In this document: positions 58,179 to 64,000 of the stretch, one piece after another
Layout: every line of letters starts with the position of its first letter
Numbering within the stretch: the stretch's first letter is position 1
NCBI GenBank assembly: GCA_028023455.1
Contig: JAQFVV010012446.1
Location: 5,147,501-5,211,500 of the forward strand
Direction: 5' to 3'
DNA: 64,000 bases
Source: Epiperipatus broadwayi
Lineage: Eukaryota > Onychophora > Udeonychophora > Euonychophora > Peripatidae
Notes under the pieces: generated by a model
The model's input: the letters and a program-made list of their open reading frames with translations, nothing else
What the model was told of the DNA's origin: nothing
Databases searched by the model: none
Translations under genes and position numbers: made by a program

Positions 58179-61100
58179 GCTGCAGAAAGGAGTTTGCTAT
58201 TAACTGAAAGGAGACCCTTTGATTCCTCTTGGAGGCCTTAAAGGAACCGAGCAGGGCAAATTCCTAATGTCCACTCCATACGTTCTTGTCACTGCAGCTG
58301 TTATTACTATGTGATTATTCATATAGTATACGAACATGGATGGGCTGCTCACCAACACGCATTAGCCAGCATGGTGAGTTTATTGGCTTTTTACCTCTGA
58401 GTTTAAGATCAAGAAACACCATGGTCTTTCTTCTCAGTGCCTGATAAGGCAGAATGAATGTTTATGTAAATGATAAATATTTTTCCGATACATATATACA
58501 ATTATGACAGACAAAAATAAAGCATGGCCCTTATTCCCAGGAGGCTGTAAAGTCACCAACCAAGGCAGCGGTTGGTGGCCAAAGACGGAGGGTGCTAAGA
58601 ATCCCCTGATTGCGGACTCAGGCTGCCATTTGATGACGACTTTTTATTTAGGTACTTACAACTGCAGATCACTTTCAAGTGAAGGAAGATTGCAAGAATT
58701 AGAAGAAGAACTGTCGTATATTAAATGGGACATTATTGGACTTTGTGAAGTTAGAAGAAAAAGAGAAGAAACAATTGATTTAAAAAGTGGACATATACTC
58801 TATTATAAAGGCACACATATTGGAAATACAAGTGGAGTAGGATTCATTATAAATAAAAAGTGGAAGAACAATATTGTGGAGATTGATGGTGTATCGGACA
58901 GAGTGGCAAGATTAGTTATACAACTTAATAGCAGATACCAAATGCAGATAATTCAGGTTTATGCCCCAACAAGTTCTCATAGTGATGAAGTTGTAGAAGA
59001 CTTTTATATGGATGTACAAAAGGCTTTTGATCAGAGTAAACAACATTTTAAAATTGTTATGGGAGATTTTAATGCTAGAATTGGTAGACAAATGAAAGAT
59101 GAAATTGCTGTAGATAATTTTGGTTATGGTAATAGAAATGAGAGAGGACATAGACTTGTGGAGTTTGCAGAAAAAGAAAAACTTTATATTATGAATTCAT
59201 TTTTTGAGAAAAATGTTAAAAGGAAATGGACATGGAAGCATCCAAATGAAGGTACAGCAGAATTGGATTATATTTTGACTAACAGAAAATACATATTTCA
59301 AGATTGTAATGTTCTTAATAAATTTAACACAGGAAGTGATCATCGATTAGTAAGGTGTAAGTTACGTGTTAATGTAAAATTAGAGAGACAAAAATTATTA
59401 AGAAAAACAATATTTACAGTTGATATTCCTAATCTTCAGAAACATTCTAATGAATTTAAATTGGAACTTACAAATAGGTTTCAAGTGTTAGGAGATTTTG
59501 AACATGATTCAGATTTGAATGAAATTAATATGAAAATAACTGATACACTTTTAAAAACTGCAACAAACATAGCTGGTAGAAAAAAGCAGCAATTGACTAA
59601 TAAAATTTCTACTGAGACTAGAGAATTTATGAAGAAAAGAAGGAATATGAAGATATACAAAAATGATATATTAAAAAGAATTGAATATCTCGAATTTTGT
59701 AAAATGGTACGGAAAAGAGTTGAAAATGATATAAGAAAGTATAACTGTGAAATAGCAAGGAAAGCTGTAGAAGAAAATAAAAGTCTCAAAAATGCTAAAC
59801 AACATTTTGGTATTGGTAGTAAATTTATATCTGCAATAAGAAAAAAAGATGGAATTATTACTAAAAAGAGAGATGACATCATGAAATTGGTAGAAGATTT
59901 TTATCAAGAATTATATAGTAATAAAGAACAAGTACCTCCTATATCTATTACATCTTCCGAATTGCCCAGAATTTTAAATGAAGAAGTGAGACATGCAATT
60001 AAGTGTATGAAGAAAGGAAAGGATCCAGGAAATGATGGAATTATAATTGATATATTAAAAGAAGCAGGTGAAGAAATAGAAACAATTTTAGCAAAGTTAT
60101 ATACCAAATGTCTAAATGATAAAGATTGGAAGAATGCAGTAATAATATTAATATTTAAAAAAGGTGATAAAGAAGATATTAGAAATTACAGACCTATCAG
60201 CCTTTTATCAGTTTTATATAAAATTTTTACCAAGATAATTACAACTCGTCTACAGAGAACTTTGGATTTCCACCAACCAAGAGAACAAGCTGGATTTAAA
60301 AGTGGTTTTAGTACAATAGATCATATCCAGGTATTGAGAGAAGTCATAGAAAGGACAAACGAATATGAGTTGTCATTATGTTTTGGATTTGTAGATTATG
60401 AAAAGGCATTCGATTCTATACACATTTCTTCAGTGATTAAAGCATTGGATCATCAAGGTATAGATCCAGGATATTGTCATATTTTAAAGAATATTTATAA
60501 AAATGCAACAGCAACAATTAGACTACATAATGATACTGGAAAAATCAACATTGAGAAAGGCGTAAGACAAGGTGACTCCATATCTCCAAAACTTTTTACA
60601 GCAGTGCTGCAAGAAGTATTTTGTGGATTAAAATGGGAAACTAAAGGAGTGAAAGTAAATGGAGAGTATTTAAGTCATTTAGATTTCGCAGTTGATGTAA
60701 TTGTTTTTGCAAATAATGCTTCAGAGTTGCAGGAAATGTTGCAGGAGTTAGCAAATGAAAGTAGAAAAGTAGGACTAAAGATAAATGTTAAAAAGACTAA
60801 AGTAATGTTTAATCGATTTGCTCAAAATATGAAAATAAAGATTGATTATGAAGAATTAGAAGAAGTTAACAGTTACAAATACCTTGGTCAGATTATTAAT
60901 ACAGATGGAAACATAATGGAGGAAATTAATCATAGAATTAAACTTGGTTGGAGTGCTTTTGATAGAAATAACTTGATACTAAAAGGAAATATGCCTATAT
61001 GTTTGAAAAGGAAGGTTTTTAATAAATGTGTTTTGCCAGTTCTTACTTATGGATCTGAGACTTGGACACTTAATAGAAGAGCAATACAGAGACTTCAGAC

Positions 61101-61476
61101 CACTCAAAGGAGTATGGAGAGATGTATGTTGGGAGTAACAAGAAGAGATCGAAAACGCAATGTATGGGTAAGACAACAAACAGGTGTTACTGACCTTATT
61201 GAAAAAATTAAAAGATTGAAATGGAGTTGGGCTGGACATATTGCTAGAAGAGATGATAATAGATGGACAATTGAAATTTTAAACTGGATGCCAAGAGATT
61301 GTAAAAGACCCAGAAAGAGACCACATGTGAGATGGATGGATGAAATAAGAAAATGTGCAGGGGTGTTGTGGAGAAGAGAAGCTAAAGATCGGAGAAGATG
61401 GATTAAACTTGGTGAGACCTTCATCCTGCAGTGGATTGATAATGGTTGATGATGATGATGATGATATATGGTTTCG
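58166..61476 (+). mobile_element. Full-length RTE LINE with 13-bp TSD, nested in the PLE
   Basis: ATATATGGTTTCG occurs at 58166-58178 and 61464-61476. The 3285 bp between (58179-61463) are the complete insertion: a 325-bp 5' UTR starting GCTGCAGAAAGG, one 981-codon ORF (58504-61449) and a short GATGATGATGATG tail instead of poly(A), which is usual for RTE. It interrupts the last exon-like part of the PLE ORF. Only the 3' end of this family recurs in the window, apart from the 5' inverted copy at 25.6 kb. Confidence 0.92.
58504..61449 (+). CDS. RTE endonuclease/reverse transcriptase with FAVD active-site change
   Basis: A 981-residue polyprotein nicking target DNA (APE-like endonuclease) and priming reverse transcription there. 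Endonuclease: YNCRSL with Asn53, CEVRR with Glu82, VYAPTS with Tyr153, MGDFNARIG with Asp188 and Asn190, SDHRLVR with Asp279 and His280, so all catalytic residues are kept. A charged linker (about 290-500) precedes the RT: NYRPISLLSVLYK, FVDYEKAFDS (Asp631), VRQGDSISPKLF (Gly690), LDFAVDVIVFA, GLKINVKKTK, YLGQIINTDG. Motif C should be FADD; codon 60691-60693 is GTT (Val730) where GAT is expected, removing one metal-binding Asp. The C-terminal basic region ends WIDNG. The start is the first ATG in frame; an alternative, Met44, lies just before the endonuclease. Confidence 0.92.
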   Translation: MTDKNKAWPLFPGGCKVTNQGSGWWPKTEGAKNPLIADSGCHLMTTFYLGTYNCRSLSSEGRLQELEEELSYIKWDIIGLCEVRRKREETIDLKSGHILYYKGTHIGNTSGVGFIINKKWKNNIVEIDGVSDRVARLVIQLNSRYQMQIIQVYAPTSSHSDEVVEDFYMDVQKAFDQSKQHFKIVMGDFNARIGRQMKDEIAVDNFGYGNRNERGHRLVEFAEKEKLYIMNSFFEKNVKRKWTWKHPNEGTAELDYILTNRKYIFQDCNVLNKFNTGSDHRLVRCKLRVNVKLERQKLLRKTIFTVDIPNLQKHSNEFKLELTNRFQVLGDFEHDSDLNEINMKITDTLLKTATNIAGRKKQQLTNKISTETREFMKKRRNMKIYKNDILKRIEYLEFCKMVRKRVENDIRKYNCEIARKAVEENKSLKNAKQHFGIGSKFISAIRKKDGIITKKRDDIMKLVEDFYQELYSNKEQVPPISITSSELPRILNEEVRHAIKCMKKGKDPGNDGIIIDILKEAGEEIETILAKLYTKCLNDKDWKNAVIILIFKKGDKEDIRNYRPISLLSVLYKIFTKIITTRLQRTLDFHQPREQAGFKSGFSTIDHIQVLREVIERTNEYELSLCFGFVDYEKAFDSIHISSVIKALDHQGIDPGYCHILKNIYKNATATIRLHNDTGKINIEKGVRQGDSISPKLFTAVLQEVFCGLKWETKGVKVNGEYLSHLDFAVDVIVFANNASELQEMLQELANESRKVGLKINVKKTKVMFNRFAQNMKIKIDYEELEEVNSYKYLGQIINTDGNIMEEINHRIKLGWSAFDRNNLILKGNMPICLKRKVFNKCVLPVLTYGSETWTLNRRAIQRLQTTQRSMERCMLGVTRRDRKRNVWVRQQTGVTDLIEKIKRLKWSWAGHIARRDDNRWTIEILNWMPRDCKRPRKRPHVRWMDEIRKCAGVLWRREAKDRRRWIKLGETFILQWIDNG

Positions 61477-61619
61477 ATTTTAATTATAACAACGTAAAAA
61501 TATTGGAAATTGAAAGAAATAATAATAAAAGGAAAATTAAAGAGGCGATGTTGATATGTAAATACAAGCAACATTTGGTTAATAGGCAAGCAGCAAACAT
61601 TAAAATCACAAAATTATGA
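61464..61619 (+). pseudogene. C-terminal end of the PLE endonuclease, displaced by the RTE
   Basis: Reading across the TSD in the same frame as 58166-58178 gives IYGFDFNYNNVKILEIERNN, then RKIKEAMLICKY and HLVNRQAANIK, ending TGA at 61617. This is the expected GIY-YIG C-terminal pattern (R..EA..I). It shows the RTE inserted into an already assembled PLE. Confidence 0.85.
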
Positions 61620-61817
61620 GAAAGTTGACATCATAGAATTATGGGAAAGCTGACATTTTAAACGTGATAGTTGACAAAGCCACAAGTTGGTTGAAAGCGC
61701 TCCTAAGTGACGGTTATACATATATTTTTTATAAGCTTTTAAATACTGTATTTTTAAATATTTATTTATAAATTTGCGTATATTATTTTGAAGAAATACA
61801 GACATCGATTTATAATC

Positions 61818-62290
61818 TTGTATTGATCAGAAGGCATTCATTTATTATTTAACACTCGCAAAGCGTTGCACAATTGGTTTGAAAGGCCGATATGAATGTA
61901 AATTACAATTATATGCAGACGCTATAAAAATAAATGCTTATTTATATATATGATTAAGTTTCAGTTGGAATGACGTTTAATAAATTCTAGAAAATTTCAT
62001 CGCGTCATTCATTCAGACATTGTATATAGTAATTTAAAAAGTGACCGTTCTATCGTCACGCCTTCTGTGCAAGTACTTCAGATTTGCTCATATATAAATA
62101 TTTGAGTCGTAGGAATAAGAGGATTCTTTTTATTCCTGCATAAATTCTATATCTTGTATTGATCAGAAGGCATTCATTTATTATTTAACACTCCCAAAGC
62201 GTTTGCACAATTGGTTTGAAAGGCTGATATGAATGTAAATTACAATTATATGCAGACGCTATAAAAATAAATGCTTATTTATAAATATTA
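61818..62290 (+). repeat. Direct repeat pair, about 137 bp each, downstream of the PLE
   Basis: CTTGTATTGATCAGAAGGCA begins at about 61818 and about 62153. Both copies run to GACGCTATAAAAATAAATGC, TTATTTATA with a few differences. The spacing is 335 bp. Direct repeats of 3' sequence (pseudo-LTRs) are a PLE habit, so these may be the element's 3' region, but the link is inferred from position. Confidence 0.65.
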
Positions 62291-62299
62291 TATATATAT

Positions 62300-62650
62300 A
62301 GTATTATTTGCAGAAGAGGTTTTACTACATATAAAATTATTGCAATCAGTTTCGGTATTAGAAGAATTTGTATCCATAGTATTTTCTTAAATATTTTTAT
62401 TATTAATATTTGCTTCAATTCCCAAATGTAGGTTTACACTGATAGTAGGCACAAGGCTAGAAAATTCTCGCATAATAGTATATTAGATCGAAAAAAAACA
62501 ACTGTACTTTCAACTTATCTTATACAATAATTTTTATTTTTATTTGAGATTATGGTTTTATATATAAAAATGGCAGTTTTTATAGCAAATACAGACGCTA
62601 TTTTCCTGTTGGGTATTAGGATTTGTGATGCCAGTCTCCATGTTGACTGG
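62300..62650. other. No gene recognised
   Basis: AT-rich, no supportable feature. Confidence 0.35.
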
Positions 62651-63145
62651 AAGTAAAAAGAAAGATCTTTTAATAGTTGTATTTTACCGGTTCTAAAACG
62701 AAGGTCTTTTAATAGTTGTATTTTACAAGTTCTTACAAATGGATCTGATGCTTAGACACTTAACGAAAAGCCATTACAGAATTTTGAACACTCAATTGAG
62801 TATGGGATAATATGTTGGGAGTAACAAGAAGGGATCGAAAGTAAAACACTGTGGGGGGGGGGGGGGGCGACAAAACTAATGCATCTCACTGAATCATTGA
62901 ATAAATTAAGAGACTGAAATCGAGCTGAGCTGATAATATTGTTAAACATAATGAAAATATGTGGATAGTTGAAGTCTTACACAGGATATTAAGAGATTGT
63001 AAAAGACCTAGAAAAAGACCACATGTAAGGTGGTTGGATGAAATAAGAAAATCTGTTAGTATGATGTGGAGAGAAAGACAGTGAAAAAGTTGTAAAAACT
63101 TTTATCCTACAGTGAACTGATAATGATTGAAAATGATGATGATGA
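62650..63145 (+). pseudogene. RTE LINE 3' fragment, degenerate
   Basis: Matches the RTE from about 61015 to the end: TTCTTACAAATGGATCTGA, GTTGGGAGTAACAAGAAGG, AGAGATTGTAAAAGACCTAG, AAAGACCACATGTAAGGTGG and a GATGATGATGA tail at about 63137. A duplication of TCTTTTAATAGTTGTATTTT lies at its 5' side (62665 and 62704). A run of 16 Gs near 62851-62866 interrupts it. Confidence 0.75.
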
Positions 63146-63149
63146 CCAG

Positions 63150-63480
63150 AAGGGTGGCTATTTTTTTTAAAAAACCCTTGTTTATTCGAAAATTGTCATC
63201 ATCTTGTACGTGGAAAAATATTTCTCCGCTCTTAGCTTGAATACAAATTGTTGATATGGCAGATTAATACATTAACCACAATCTCCTAAGTATGCTCTAA
63301 TCTGATAGTAATATTGTTGATAATACAGTACTATAATAAATAAGTAAAAGTTTTAAACCTGTATCCTTATAAACGTAAGTAAACTACTAAAGGATAAATA
63401 AATAGTTTAATATTCCATGATCCCTTTGTGGGAATGTGAGTTAGTGATATTCGAACAGCAAAATAATAGTATAAGAGGGG
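63150..63480. other. No gene recognised; G run at its end
   Basis: AT-rich; a poly-G tract of about 11 bases lies at 63477-63487. Confidence 0.4.
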
Positions 63481-63574
63481 GGGGGGGCATATTCAGATAT
63501 CTACACTTTCCCATCTAGAAACCAACCCAGGAAACTGTAACAACCGCCTTTTTATATTTCTCTTAATTCACTCT

Positions 63575-63642
63575 ATAAGTTTCAAATAGTGAAGTAGCAA
63601 GAGTGAATATAAGTTTCAAATAGTGAAGTAGCAAGAGTGAAA
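63575..63642 (+). repeat. Tandem duplication, 34-bp unit
   Basis: ATAAGTTTCAAATAGTGAAG, then TAGCAAGAGTGAA, at 63575-63608 and again at 63609-63642; they differ only in the last base. Confidence 0.85.
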
Positions 63643-63769
63643 TTAGTTATCTGCGTTATACAGTTAAAAAGAAACACTATTTAAAGAGATAACAATGACG
63701 CCAAATAAAAAATACGATCTGTCATAAATTCATGTCAAGTTAGATATATAAGACATTGGCTTTATTGCT

Positions 63770-63845
63770 CGGGGGTTTATAAGAAATTTGAGCGTCAAAA
63801 CCGACCCGAAAGTCGGACACTCTACAAACTACGCCAAACCACACA
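63770..63845 (-). repeat. Possible tRNA-derived SINE fragment
   Basis: On the minus strand TGGCGTAGTTTGTAGAGT resembles a tRNA box A (TGGCGYAGTTGGTAGAG), and GGGTCGGTTTTGACGCTC lies about where box B should be, but degraded. Weak call. Confidence 0.3.
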
Positions 63846-64000
63846 GGGTAGTTAGATATATTATTTAATCGCAATAACAATTATTGATGATATCCTATTT
63901 GGATTAGTACAAATGGTAGATTACGGAATTCAAGGTTTATGTCCAGGACCCACCTTTGTCACTTCCAGTATTCGAATTTCTTACTAACTCCTGGGCGATA

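Noticed and set aside
58912-59907. Minus-strand frames inside the RTE ORF
   Set aside because: They are shadows of the intact plus-strand ORF.
61104-61589. 161-codon minus-strand frame
   Set aside because: It is the complement of the conserved RTE 3' end. The same shadow appears opposite the other RTE fragments.
61818-62290. LTR retrotransposon
   Set aside because: The direct repeats lack TG...CA ends and enclose only about 200 bp without primer-binding or coding sequence.

Overview
The window looks like a very AT-rich intergenic or intronic stretch of an invertebrate animal genome. I could not support a single intact host gene, rRNA gene or functional tRNA gene. Nearly everything recognisable is transposable-element material: RTE, R1/I-like and Tx1/L1-like LINEs, a Penelope-like element (PLE) with a GIY-YIG domain, a Ty3/Gypsy remnant, hAT DNA transposons, tRNA- and 5S-derived SINE pieces, foldback repeats and minisatellites. 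This mixture, with RTE and PLE prominent, would suit an aquatic invertebrate such as a mollusc, but the species cannot be fixed from the sequence.

Layout. 1-6.4 kb: foldback repeats and the first copies of two recurrent families, called A and B here. 6.4-14 kb: fragments of an APE-type LINE (LINE-B here), two minisatellites and family A copies. 16.8-21.3 kb: Gypsy remnant and a broken BED-type hAT transposase. 22-28 kb: family B, a dimeric family A copy, a 737-bp hAT element holding a SINE, a 5'-inverted RTE copy and a Tx1-like LINE tail. 28-35 kb: family A copies, one tandem pair split by an unrecognised 2.2-kb insertion, and LINE-B. 35-47 kb: more foldbacks (families C and D), the longest LINE-B copy and a family B array. 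47-55 kb: SINE pieces and an old minus-strand Tx1-like LINE cut up by family A. 55.7-62.3 kb: an RTE LINE with a full-length ORF nested inside a PLE. 62.3-64 kb: RTE debris and small repeats.

The most interesting signal is in families A and B. Both are made of units of about 450-463 bp that occur singly, as direct tandems and as inverted pairs. Both carry a motif that folds as a complete type I hammerhead ribozyme with a minimal helix III (for example 52940-52998 minus, 33328-33386 plus, 22432-22490 minus, 41609-41664 minus). Several family A copies are flanked by 13-16 bp target-site duplications and one is 5'-truncated, so they moved by a target-primed, retroposon-like route. This fits the known association of hammerheads with PLEs and with metazoan retrozymes (small non-coding retroelements copied through circular RNA). 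The repeated inverted, hairpin-forming arrangement is the part I do not know from described families.

The potential actors are a PLE with an open RT-to-GIY-YIG region (disrupted upstream and by the nested RTE) and an RTE whose 981-codon ORF is intact except that the RT active-site motif reads FAVD instead of FADD. Neither copy looks able to move by itself.
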